Shown here one piece after another: positions 25,638 through 33,681 of a stretch of DNA of 64,000 nucleotides. Location: the NCBI GenBank assembly GCA_016185425.1, contig JACPNQ010000031.1, positions 1-64,000 on the forward strand, in the 5' to 3' direction. Under the pieces are notes generated by a model. That model was given only the letters and a program-made list of their open reading frames with translations. It made no database searches and was not told where the DNA came from. The position numbers and the translations under genes were made by a program. The number at the start of each line of letters is the position of its first letter. Position 1 is the first letter of the stretch. The DNA is from Acidobacteriota bacterium. GTDB lineage: Bacteria; Acidobacteriota; Terriglobia; Bryobacterales; Bryobacteraceae.

Positions 25638-26861
25638 TTACTTTGTCTCATAGAACTGCATGGAGCCGTCCTGGCGGAAGGCGAGGATTCGGCGGCTGTC
25701 GGGGGAGAATTGCAGGCCGGTGACCCACTCGGGCTGGTTTGGGATGTTTTGGATTTCGCTGAGATCTTCGGCGTTGAAGAGTTTGATGGATCTGTCGGCG
25801 GAGGCGGTGGCGATGCGCTTGCCGTCGGGGGACCAGGCGATTCGCAGGACGGTGTCTTCGTGAGCGATGAGGGAGGTCTTAAGGCTTCCGGCGGTGTCGC
25901 CGATCGTCCAGATGCGGATGGTTTTGTCGTTACCCGCCGCGGCGACCTGTTTGCCGCCGGGAGAGATGGCGAGCGAGTTGAGACCATCTGTCGATTCGGA
26001 AAACGTGTAGAGGCGTTCGCCCGTTTCGGAGTTCCAGATTTTGACAGTGCGGTCTGCGCCGGCGGAAACGAGTTTCTTGCCGTCGGGCGTGAAGGCGAGG
26101 GCGTAGACGGCGTCGATGTGATCCTTGAGGGATTTCAACTGCGCGCCCGTGCGCGGGTCCCAGAGGTAGATCATTTTGTCGTAGCTGGCAGTTGCGAGCT
26201 TTGTGCCATCGGGGGACAGGGCGGCGGCGTAAATGCAGTCGGTGTGGGCGTTGATGGTGGTGATGAGCTGACGGGTCGAGAGGTCCCAGATTTTCGCTTC
26301 GCCTTTTTGCGCGGGGAGGCCTCCGGCGGCGGCTAGGATGTTACCGCCGATGGCAATGGCGCGGATGGCTTCGAGGTGGCCGTCGAGCATAGCGATTGGC
26401 TTGCCGGCGCCATCGAAGAGGCGGACCTGATGGAAGCCACCGGCGGCAATGGTGTTGTTGTTCCAGGCGAGGGAATAGATGGCCGGTTTGACGGGGACTT
26501 TGGGCCGGATAATGGGCGCGGTCTTTTTTGCAGATGGCGGGTCGGGTTTGGCGCCGTTGTCGATCCAGCGTTTGACGATTTCCAGTTCGCCCGCGGCCAG
26601 CGGTTGGCCGCCCATCGGCATTTGCGGTTTGATCTTGCCGGCGAGGGTGAGATAGAGGCGCGATTCGCCGGCCTTGCCGGGGACAACGATGGTTCCCGCA
26701 TTGCCGCCGCGCATAATGCCTTCGTGCGTTTCGACGTCGAGGCTGCCCATTTTCACGTTGGCCGCGTGGCAGCCATAGCAGTGCTGGCGGAAGATGGGCT
26801 GCAGGTCGGCTTCGAAGCTTTGGGCTTTGAGCGCGACAGTGATGAGCAGGAGAAATCGCAT
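25638..26861 (-). CDS. Exported cytochrome-like (PSCyt1) domain plus WD40 repeats
   Basis: 407 residues with a signal peptide MRFLLLITVALKAQ. Residues about 15-100 form a planctomycete-type c-type cytochrome domain with one haem motif (CYGCH) and the ELEIVKRWIDNGA block. The rest is a WD40 propeller with about six repeats (SPDGTKLATASYDKMIYLWD, TPDGKKLVSAGADRTVKIWN, SPDGKRIATASADRSIKLF). Its start overlaps the DUF1549/1553 stop by one base. Family members sit with DUF1501 and DUF1549 proteins in an exported but biochemically uncharacterised system. Its last 66 bases are duplicated at 24779. Confidence 0.88.
   Translation of the reverse strand: MRFLLLITVALKAQSFEADLQPIFRQHCYGCHAANVKMGSLDVETHEGIMRGGNAGTIVVPGKAGESRLYLTLAGKIKPQMPMGGQPLAAGELEIVKRWIDNGAKPDPPSAKKTAPIIRPKVPVKPAIYSLAWNNNTIAAGGFHQVRLFDGAGKPIAMLDGHLEAIRAIAIGGNILAAAGGLPAQKGEAKIWDLSTRQLITTINAHTDCIYAAALSPDGTKLATASYDKMIYLWDPRTGAQLKSLKDHIDAVYALAFTPDGKKLVSAGADRTVKIWNSETGERLYTFSESTDGLNSLAISPGGKQVAAAGNDKTIRIWTIGDTAGSLKTSLIAHEDTVLRIAWSPDGKRIATASADRSIKLFNAEDLSEIQNIPNQPEWVTGLQFSPDSRRILAFRQDGSMQFYETK
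25647..25712. repeat. 66-bp direct repeat, right copy
   Basis: Second copy of the repeat at 24779-24844. It lies inside the 3' end of the cytochrome-WD40 gene, ending nine bases before that gene's stop codon in gene direction. The 868-base offset between copies spans the whole brnT-brnA pair. Confidence 0.95.
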
Positions 26862-29260
26862 CAGTAGTTGAAGAGGAATTCCTTGCTGGTGAGGAGCGAC
26901 CAGACGAGGTCTTCGAGGGCTTCTTTTCGAGTGGCTTTGCTGGCCTTCGACTTGTCGAGCAGTGCGGTCATTTCGGTGAGTTCCGTTGGGCGCGGATAGC
27001 GCGAGAAGGCACTTAAATAAAGGTGTTCGAGCACCTTCTTGTCGGAGAGGCCGAGCTTGAGAACGAGGCTGACGACGCCGTTGGGGTCGCTCAACTTCTT
27101 GTTCAGGGTGTCGCCATTGATGACGTGGAGCGCCTGGGTGATCGACGGATCGCTGGACCGTTCGGCGGCGTCGCAGAGGATGCGCTCGGGGCGGCCGAAG
27201 GCGGCGAGGAATTGCGATTGGACGCGTACGTCGGGAAGTTCGAGGGCGCGCGTGCCGGCCGGATAGCCGGGGAAGCTGGCGGGTACGCCGGTCACCTGAC
27301 TCATGGCATCGAGAAGGACTTCCGCGGGGAGGCGTTTGACGATGTAGCGGGAGTAGAAAACTTCGTCGCGCTGGTTGGTGGCGTTGGAGTCGCTGGAGAG
27401 CTGATAGACCTCGGAGTTCATGATGGTGCGGATGAGGTGTTTGAGGTCGTAGTGGTGTTTGACGAAGTCGTCGCAGACGGCGGAGAAGAGTTCTTCGTTG
27501 GAGGCTGGATTGGTCGCGCGAACGTCGTCGACCGGGTGGACGAGGCCGCGGCCGAAGAAGTTGCCCCAGACGCGGTTGACGATGTTGCGGGTGAAGTAGG
27601 GGTTGTTGTTCGTCAGCCAGTTCGCGAAGTGGACGCGGCGGTCGGTGGTGTCGTCGAGCGGCATGGGGGTGCCATCGAGCGGCGTGGGATTGAGGGGGCG
27701 GAGAAGGCGCGGGTGGTTGATGTCGCCGGCGGTTTTGGCGAAGACGATGTTTTCGGCGGCGGTGTTGCCGTTCTTCACGCCGACACGGGCGAATAGATTC
27801 GCCATTTGGTAGTACTGCTTCTGCGTCCACTTTTCCATGGGATGGTTGTGGCAGCGGGCACAGGTGAGGCGCTGGCCGAGAAAGGCCTGGGTGACGTTTT
27901 CGGTCAGCTCGATGACGTCTTTATGGAGGACGAAGTAATTGAGCGCACCGTTCTGGCGGGCGTTGCCGGTACCGGTGAAGATGTCGCGGGCGAACTGGTC
28001 CCAGTGCTTGTTGGTGCTGACGGAGTCGCGAATCCAGTTGTAGAAGGCCCACATGGCGGGCGTGCGGAGTTTGCGGCTGGAGACGAGGAGGAGGTCGCTG
28101 TATTTGTAGGCCCAGTAGTCGGTGAATTCGGGCCTGTCCAATAGCGCTTCGATGAGTTTGGCGCGTTTGTCCGGGGCGGTGTTGGAGAGGAACTGTTCGG
28201 CTTCTTCGGCGGTTGGGAGGACGCCGATGGCGTCCAGATAAGCGCGGCGGAGGAAGGCGGCATCATCGGCTCGTTCGGAGGGGATGAGGTTGAGCTTTTG
28301 CCACTTCGCTTGGGCGAGGGTGTCGACGAAATTACCCGGACGAAAATAATTGGTCTTTGACACGGTTTTTTCGAAGGGGACGGAAAGGCGGGCGTAGAGG
28401 ACTTTGCTGGAGTACCAAAGGGTGATGGCGGCTTCGCCGCGGCCGTTCATTTTGACGAGGCCGTTGTCGTCGACGCTGGCGACGCCTTCGTTGGTGGATG
28501 TGAATTTGACCCAGCGGGTGACGTCTTCGATGCGGCCGTCGTTGTACCTGGCGCGGACCAATAGCTGCTGTTCGTCGCCGGGGTTGAGGGTGGCATTGGC
28601 GGGGTGAACTTCGAGGTTTTGGATTTCCGGGTCCGTCTGTTTAGGGGAGGGTGCACCGGCGGCGATCCATTCGGCGATGACCCGGTATTCGAGGGAATCG
28701 GGCGGGATGCGGAGGCCGCCCATGTGAGGGATGGCGAAAGTGGGTTTGAGGAGGACTAACGAGTTTGCGGGTTCGGCGAGCGAGACGCGGCGGGCGGAGG
28801 ATTGGCGGATAAGCGCGTCGTAGTCGAGATCGGGGTCGTAGCCGCGGAGGGTGAGTTTGAATCCGTTCTTGCCGGCCAGCGCGCCGTGGCAGGCGCCTTG
28901 ATTGCAACCGGTTTTGGTCATCACGGGGATGACATGGTTGCGGAAGCTCCAGGTGAAGGGTGCTTTGGCGTTGCGGACAGTGACTATGGCTTGGGCCTTG
29001 AGGCCGTTGTGATCGACCGTGATTGTAGTGATGCCGTCGGCGATTGGGGTGACGAGGCCGGCGGGGGAGACGGTGGCGATTTGCGGGTTAGAGGAGGTCC
29101 ATTTGGACTGGCGCGTCCAGTCGGATTGGGTGCTGTTTTCGGTGGCTTCGGCGAGGAGTTGGTGGCGGGATTCCGGGGTGTTGAGTTCGACCTTTGCCGG
29201 AAGGATGGTGAACTGCGGCGCTGCGAGGCAGACCGTGGAGAAGGCTAGGAGGAGGCGCAT
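26861..29260 (-). CDS. Exported DUF1549/DUF1553 protein with Ig-like domains
   Basis: 799 residues with a signal peptide MRLLLAFSTVCLAA. Two bacterial Ig-2-like segments (about 18-95 and 205-290) flank a PSCyt-like segment containing GCNQGACHGALAGKNGF. DUF1549 starts near FVDTLAQAKWQKLNLIPSE and DUF1553 covers the C-terminal half (THADITFAN-type block RRVHFANWLTNNNPYFTRN, VNRVWGNFFGRGLV). A CxxCH-like CARCH occurs at about 480. The gene lies between DUF1501 (2-base gap) and the cytochrome-WD40 gene (1-base overlap). The function of these planctomycete/acidobacterial operons is not established. Confidence 0.9.
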   Translation of the reverse strand: MRLLLAFSTVCLAAPQFTILPAKVELNTPESRHQLLAEATENSTQSDWTRQSKWTSSNPQIATVSPAGLVTPIADGITTITVDHNGLKAQAIVTVRNAKAPFTWSFRNHVIPVMTKTGCNQGACHGALAGKNGFKLTLRGYDPDLDYDALIRQSSARRVSLAEPANSLVLLKPTFAIPHMGGLRIPPDSLEYRVIAEWIAAGAPSPKQTDPEIQNLEVHPANATLNPGDEQQLLVRARYNDGRIEDVTRWVKFTSTNEGVASVDDNGLVKMNGRGEAAITLWYSSKVLYARLSVPFEKTVSKTNYFRPGNFVDTLAQAKWQKLNLIPSERADDAAFLRRAYLDAIGVLPTAEEAEQFLSNTAPDKRAKLIEALLDRPEFTDYWAYKYSDLLLVSSRKLRTPAMWAFYNWIRDSVSTNKHWDQFARDIFTGTGNARQNGALNYFVLHKDVIELTENVTQAFLGQRLTCARCHNHPMEKWTQKQYYQMANLFARVGVKNGNTAAENIVFAKTAGDINHPRLLRPLNPTPLDGTPMPLDDTTDRRVHFANWLTNNNPYFTRNIVNRVWGNFFGRGLVHPVDDVRATNPASNEELFSAVCDDFVKHHYDLKHLIRTIMNSEVYQLSSDSNATNQRDEVFYSRYIVKRLPAEVLLDAMSQVTGVPASFPGYPAGTRALELPDVRVQSQFLAAFGRPERILCDAAERSSDPSITQALHVINGDTLNKKLSDPNGVVSLVLKLGLSDKKVLEHLYLSAFSRYPRPTELTEMTALLDKSKASKATRKEALEDLVWSLLTSKEFLFNY

Positions 29261-29262
29261 GA

Positions 29263-30639
29263 TTACGTGAAGAGCTCTTTGATCGGCTCGACGCCGCGGT
29301 CAACGATGGGGATGGGGCGGCCTTGTGCGCCGGGCAATTCGGTTTCGAGGGAGATGCCGAGACCTTTATAGATGGTCGCGGCGATTTCGCCTGGGTGCGT
29401 GGGGCGGTCCTTGGGGAAGCCGCCGATTTCGTCGCTGGAGCCGACTACTGTCCCGCCTTTCAGCGGGCCGCCACCCATGAGGACGGTGTAGCATTGCGGC
29501 CAGTGGTCGCGGCCGCCGGCGGGGTTGACCTTGGGGGTACGGCCGAATTCGCCGAAGCCCACGACCATGGTGTTCGACAGCAGACCGCGTTGCGAGAGGT
29601 CTTCGAGGAGGCTGCTGTAGGCCATGTCGAACATGGGACCGACGAGGTCGCGGTAACAAGAGATGGGCGAGAAGGGTTTCGAGCCGTGGATGTCCCAGGT
29701 GATTTCGTCGAAGACTGTCTCGAACATGTTGATGGTGACGAAGCGGACCCCGGCTTCTATGAGGCGGCGTGCGAGGAGACAGCTTTGACCGAAGCGGTTG
29801 AGGCCGTACTTTTCGCGGACGGCTTCGGGTTCGCGGTGAAGCTCGAAAGCTTCGCGGGCCTTGGCGCTGGACATGAGCGTGTACGCCTGATGGAAGGTGC
29901 TGTCGAGGAGGCGGGCTTCCTGGGAGGTTTCGAATTTGCTGACGGATTTGTCTACCATCTGGCGCCAGTCGCGGCGGCGGTCGACGCGGAGGGCGGAGAG
30001 GTAGTCGGGCGGGAGCATGTCGGGAACGCGGAAGTTGGGATCGGCGGGGTCGGCGTTGAGGATGAAGGGGTCGAAGCCTTTGCCAAGGTACCCGGCGCCG
30101 TGGCCGTGGGGCATGTTGCCGCCGGTGGCGCCGATGGGGCGGGGAAGGAGGACGTGCGGAGGGACGTCGGTTTTGGGCCCTTTGAGTTTACCGAGGACGC
30201 AGCCGAAGCTGGGGTGTTCGACGCCGCCCTGGAAGAGGCGGCCGGTCTGCATCATTTGATGGCCGGTGTCATGGACCGCGGCGGCGGTGTGGTACATGGA
30301 GCGGACTAGCGAGAACTTGTCGGCGTGTTTGGCGGTGCGGGGGAAGTTTTCGGAGATTTCGATGCCGGGGACGTTGGTTTTGATTGGTTTGTAGGGGCCG
30401 CGGATTTCGATGGGGGCGTTGGGCTTCATGTCGAACGTGTCGAGCTGGGACGGCCCGCCAACGAGCATGAGGAGGATGCAGTTGGTGTCCTGTTTGTTGT
30501 CAACCGCGCCGAGGGCTTGGAGGGCCGTGAACTGGGTTAGCCCGAGGCCGAGGGTGGAGAGCGCTCCGGCGTGGAGGAAGTCGCGGCGCCGCGTGCCGTC
30601 GCAGAATGTGACGGGTTTATCTGCATCGAGGCGGAACAT
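29263..30639 (-). CDS. DUF1501 protein with Tat signal
   Basis: 458 residues. TRRRDFLHAGALSTLGLGL near the N-terminus is a Tat signal. The DUF1501 (sulfatase-like alkaline-phosphatase superfamily) core shows CILLMLVGGPSQLDTFDMKP, TGHQMMQTGR and VVGFGEFGRTPKVN, then GRDHWPQCYTVLMGGG, which carry the expected metal ligands. It is the first gene of a three-gene transcript with the DUF1549/1553 and cytochrome-WD40 genes. Its exact reaction is unknown; exported hydrolase of acidic esters is the structural inference. Confidence 0.93.
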   Translation of the reverse strand: MFRLDADKPVTFCDGTRRRDFLHAGALSTLGLGLTQFTALQALGAVDNKQDTNCILLMLVGGPSQLDTFDMKPNAPIEIRGPYKPIKTNVPGIEISENFPRTAKHADKFSLVRSMYHTAAAVHDTGHQMMQTGRLFQGGVEHPSFGCVLGKLKGPKTDVPPHVLLPRPIGATGGNMPHGHGAGYLGKGFDPFILNADPADPNFRVPDMLPPDYLSALRVDRRRDWRQMVDKSVSKFETSQEARLLDSTFHQAYTLMSSAKAREAFELHREPEAVREKYGLNRFGQSCLLARRLIEAGVRFVTINMFETVFDEITWDIHGSKPFSPISCYRDLVGPMFDMAYSSLLEDLSQRGLLSNTMVVGFGEFGRTPKVNPAGGRDHWPQCYTVLMGGGPLKGGTVVGSSDEIGGFPKDRPTHPGEIAATIYKGLGISLETELPGAQGRPIPIVDRGVEPIKELFT

Positions 30640-31162
30640 GACACGATTCTATATCACGGGGAAACTGGGGGGATTGGCTATTCTGCGTTTACTTCAATTC
30701 GTCTTACCGGCCTGCTTGCCGTTCGCGCAAACCCCGTCCGAGCCGACGAATTTTGCATACCTGGCGAAGCGGGGAGAATAGCGCGCGCATCCCGAGAATA
30801 AAAGGTTAAGGATTGGCGGCGGAACTGTCGTCGTCTTAACGGCCGATGGGACTTCAATCCGCTATACCGGTGAAGTCTGGGAACTTAGAGCGGGCGGTAG
30901 GAGGTTATATGAACTCCAGTCTCACGCCGGGTTTGTGGTCGATTCGGGTCTGTGGCAACACAGCGGATCAAAAGATACAACGGTAGTCTTCAGCAAGACC
31001 GACACGTCTATGCCAGTTCCTGTTCGGCAGGCTCGTCCATCGGGGCACACAGCCCTCGAATACTTGTGCAACCTCCGCAAAACTGCCGAGCGTAAAGCGG
31101 ATGAAATGTGGGGACGAGGTGTTTCGGCGGATTCACCTGAGTTCGCTACCGGTTGCAGTTGA
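30638..31162 (+). pseudogene. Secreted small protein interrupted by an in-frame TAG
   Basis: A frame opening at ATG 30638 begins with MTRFYITGKLGGLAILRLLQ and a hydrophobic signal-like stretch ending FAQTPSEPTNFAY, then meets TAG at 30779-30781. The same frame stays open for another 126 codons to a TGA at 31162, with ordinary composition (TVVVLTADGTSIRYTGEVW, HAGFVVDSGLWQHSG) but no start codon except an internal GTG at 30935. The simplest reading is a nonsense-inactivated secreted protein. The ATG overlaps the divergent DUF1501 start (CATG). No family recognised. If it is not a gene, this 550-base stretch holds nothing else that I can see. Confidence 0.4.
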
Positions 31163-31186
31163 AGTCTTTGTGAACGGCCTGGGCCG

Positions 31187-32392
31187 TTAGATATACCCCA
31201 CACTCCCATCCGCCCGATATGCAAAGCCCCGGTGCCAGCTTACCGCGGGGTATTTGCGGATGGCGTCTTCGTTGAGCTCAACGCCGAGGCCGGGTTTGGT
31301 CGGAAGGGGGATATAGCCGTCCTTCACCATCAGCGGTTCCTTGAGCACGTCCTTGCGGATGCCTTCGTCGTCTGGGTGGTATTCGAGGATGAAGAAATTA
31401 GACGTTGCCGCGGCGAAGTGGACGTTGACTGCCGTCGCTACCGGGCCCATCGGGTTGTGGGGGGCTACGGTGACGTAGTGCGCTTCGGCCATCGCGGCGA
31501 TCTTTTTCAGTTCGAGCAGCCCGCCGCAGAGGCAGATGTCGGGCTGGATGATGTCGAGCGCCTGCAGTTCGAGCAACCGGCGAAATTCGTGACGCTGGTA
31601 GTTGCATTCGCCGCTGGCTAGCGGGATGGTCACGCGATCGGCGAGCTTCTTCATGGCGTGCTCGTTTTCGGGCCGGATGGGTTCTTCGAGCCACATGGGA
31701 TTGTAGGGCGCGATGGCGTCAGCTAGGCGGGCGGCGCGGGTGACTTCGAAGAAGCGGGCGTGGATGTCGCAGCCGATGTCGATGTCCGGACCGAGCATTT
31801 CGCGCATGGCGCGGACACGGGCCGCGGCGCCGCGGGTGATCTCGTTGTAGGGCTTGGCGTTGTCGTTGTCGGGTTGTGGACGCATCTTGATGGCGGTATA
31901 GCCGTATTTTTCGACCAACCGTTTCGCCGCTTCAGGCGTGCCGGCGGATTGATAGACGCGGACTTTATCGCGGCACTTGCCGCCGAGCAACATATAAACG
32001 GGCAAGCCGGCCGCCTTGCCGGCGATGTCCCATAAGGCGTGCTCGATGCCGCTGATGGCGGCGTTGACGACCAGGCCTCCGGGGAAACGCGTGAAGTTGA
32101 CCATCATCGAGTAGAGGTGCTCGATGTTGCGGGGATCCTGGCCGATGAGCCAGCCGCGAAAGTCCTTGACGACTTCGACGATAGCGGCGTCGGGGCCGCA
32201 GGAGTAGGCTTCGCCGATGCCCTGGATACCCTGGTCGGTGTCGATGCGGACGACGCAGTAGTTGCGGCCGCCGCCTCCGATGAGGTGGAGCTTGACGTCG
32301 GTGATCTTGAGGGCGGGTTTGCCGCCGACTTGCGCCGCTTGGAGAAATGGGGCGGCGGCGGTGGCGCCTTGGAAGAACGTCCTGCGTTTCAT
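31187..32392 (-). CDS. Mandelate racemase / muconate lactonizing enzyme family (sugar-acid dehydratase-like)
   Basis: 401 residues with a Tat-like leader MKRRTFFQGATAAAPFLQ. The enolase-superfamily barrel shows the Lys region YGYTAIKMRPQ, metal ligands in GCDIHARF, WLEEPIRPEN and LASGECN, and the general-base His in VTVAPHNPMGPVA. The pattern, including the D-x-H of the second ligand block, is nearest to galactonate/gluconate dehydratases that remove water from aldonic acids. Such enzymes are usually cytoplasmic; an exported version would be unusual but is seen in this phylum. No partner gene adjoins it. Confidence 0.88.
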   Translation of the reverse strand: MKRRTFFQGATAAAPFLQAAQVGGKPALKITDVKLHLIGGGGRNYCVVRIDTDQGIQGIGEAYSCGPDAAIVEVVKDFRGWLIGQDPRNIEHLYSMMVNFTRFPGGLVVNAAISGIEHALWDIAGKAAGLPVYMLLGGKCRDKVRVYQSAGTPEAAKRLVEKYGYTAIKMRPQPDNDNAKPYNEITRGAAARVRAMREMLGPDIDIGCDIHARFFEVTRAARLADAIAPYNPMWLEEPIRPENEHAMKKLADRVTIPLASGECNYQRHEFRRLLELQALDIIQPDICLCGGLLELKKIAAMAEAHYVTVAPHNPMGPVATAVNVHFAAATSNFFILEYHPDDEGIRKDVLKEPLMVKDGYIPLPTKPGLGVELNEDAIRKYPAVSWHRGFAYRADGSVGYI

Positions 32393-32436
32393 GGGTAATT
32401 GTCTATCACAAGTGGTACCCGCTGAAACAGATGTGG

Positions 32437-33681
32437 CTACTCTCCCCGAATCAAATCCTCAGACGTCTCCCGCGTGCGAATGAATTTCCACGACGCGCCC
32501 TCCACAAGGACTTCCGCGGGCCGCGGGCGCGAATTATAGTTCGATGCCTGCACAAATCCGTACGCTCCCGCCGTGCATAACGCGACGAAATCACCGGGCA
32601 GCACGTTCGCCATTTCCCGGTCGCGCGCGAAGAAATCGCCCGTCTCGCAAACGGGGCCAACCACATCCGCGGTCACCGTGCCGGGCATATGCTGCCGCAG
32701 CGGGACGATCTCATGATAGGCCTGGTACAGTGCGGGACGGATCAGATCGTTCATCGCCGCGTCGACCACGACAAACTCCTTGGTATCCGTCGACTTCCTA
32801 TACAACACTCGTGACAACAACACGCCCGCCGGGCCAACGATCGACCGTCCCGGCTCCATCATCAGCTTCAGGTCATGACCCGCGCAGCGCTCGCAGACCG
32901 CCTGAATGTGCGCCGTCACGTCGGGCTCCTCCTGCTCGGGCTTATACGGCACGCCCAGGCCGCCGCCCAGATCGAGGTGCCGGATCGGCACGCCGTTTGC
33001 GCGCAGCCGCTCCACCAGTTCCAGCACGGCGTCCAGCGCTTCTTTCAACGGCGCAGTATCGAGCAACTGCGACCCGATGTGGCAGCTCACTCCCTCCGCC
33101 GCTATGTGCGAAAACTGCGCCGCGCGCGCATACACCGCTTCCACGGCCGCGATGTCGATGCCGAACTTGTGATCCCGCAGCCCGGTCGAAATGTAGGGAT
33201 GCGTCTGCGCGTCAACGTGCGGATTCACGCGCATGGCGATGCGCGCCGTTTTGCCCATACGGGAAGCGATGGAATCGATCAGCGCGAGTTCGGCCTCCGA
33301 TTCGCAGTTGAAGCTGTGAATGCCGGTGCTGAGCGCGTACTCCACCTCCTCGCGCGTCTTGCCGACACCGGAGAACACCACCTTCTCCGCCGGCCCGCCC
33401 GCACGCATCACACGGTACAATTCGCCGCCGGATACGATGTCGAACCCCGCGCCTTCCGACGCCAGCAGACGCAGCACGCTCAGATTGGAATTGGCCTTCA
33501 CGGCATAAAACACTTCATGGGGCGTCTCGTCAAAGGCATCGTCGTAGCGGCGATAGCGCTCGCGGATCGCGGTGGCGGAGTAGACATATACCGGCGTGCC
33601 GGCCGAGCGCGCGATCTCCTCCAAGTCGACTTCTTCGACGAAGAGATTGCGGTTGCGGTAGGTGAATGGGGGGAAAGGCAT
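32437..33681 (-). CDS. lysA: Diaminopimelate decarboxylase
   Basis: 414 residues. PLP-dependent fold III enzyme: the PLP lysine is in EVFYAVKANSNLSVLRLL, the glycine-rich phosphate loop in HLDLGGGLGVPY, EPGRSIVGPAG follows, and the C-terminal catalytic block is GPVCETGDFFARDREM. It makes L-lysine from meso-diaminopimelate, the last step of lysine biosynthesis. It is the last gene of an overlapping run from rpiB; its ATG shares one base with the phosphatase stop. Confidence 0.95.
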   Translation of the reverse strand: MPFPPFTYRNRNLFVEEVDLEEIARSAGTPVYVYSATAIRERYRRYDDAFDETPHEVFYAVKANSNLSVLRLLASEGAGFDIVSGGELYRVMRAGGPAEKVVFSGVGKTREEVEYALSTGIHSFNCESEAELALIDSIASRMGKTARIAMRVNPHVDAQTHPYISTGLRDHKFGIDIAAVEAVYARAAQFSHIAAEGVSCHIGSQLLDTAPLKEALDAVLELVERLRANGVPIRHLDLGGGLGVPYKPEQEEPDVTAHIQAVCERCAGHDLKLMMEPGRSIVGPAGVLLSRVLYRKSTDTKEFVVVDAAMNDLIRPALYQAYHEIVPLRQHMPGTVTADVVGPVCETGDFFARDREMANVLPGDFVALCTAGAYGFVQASNYNSRPRPAEVLVEGASWKFIRTRETSEDLIRGE

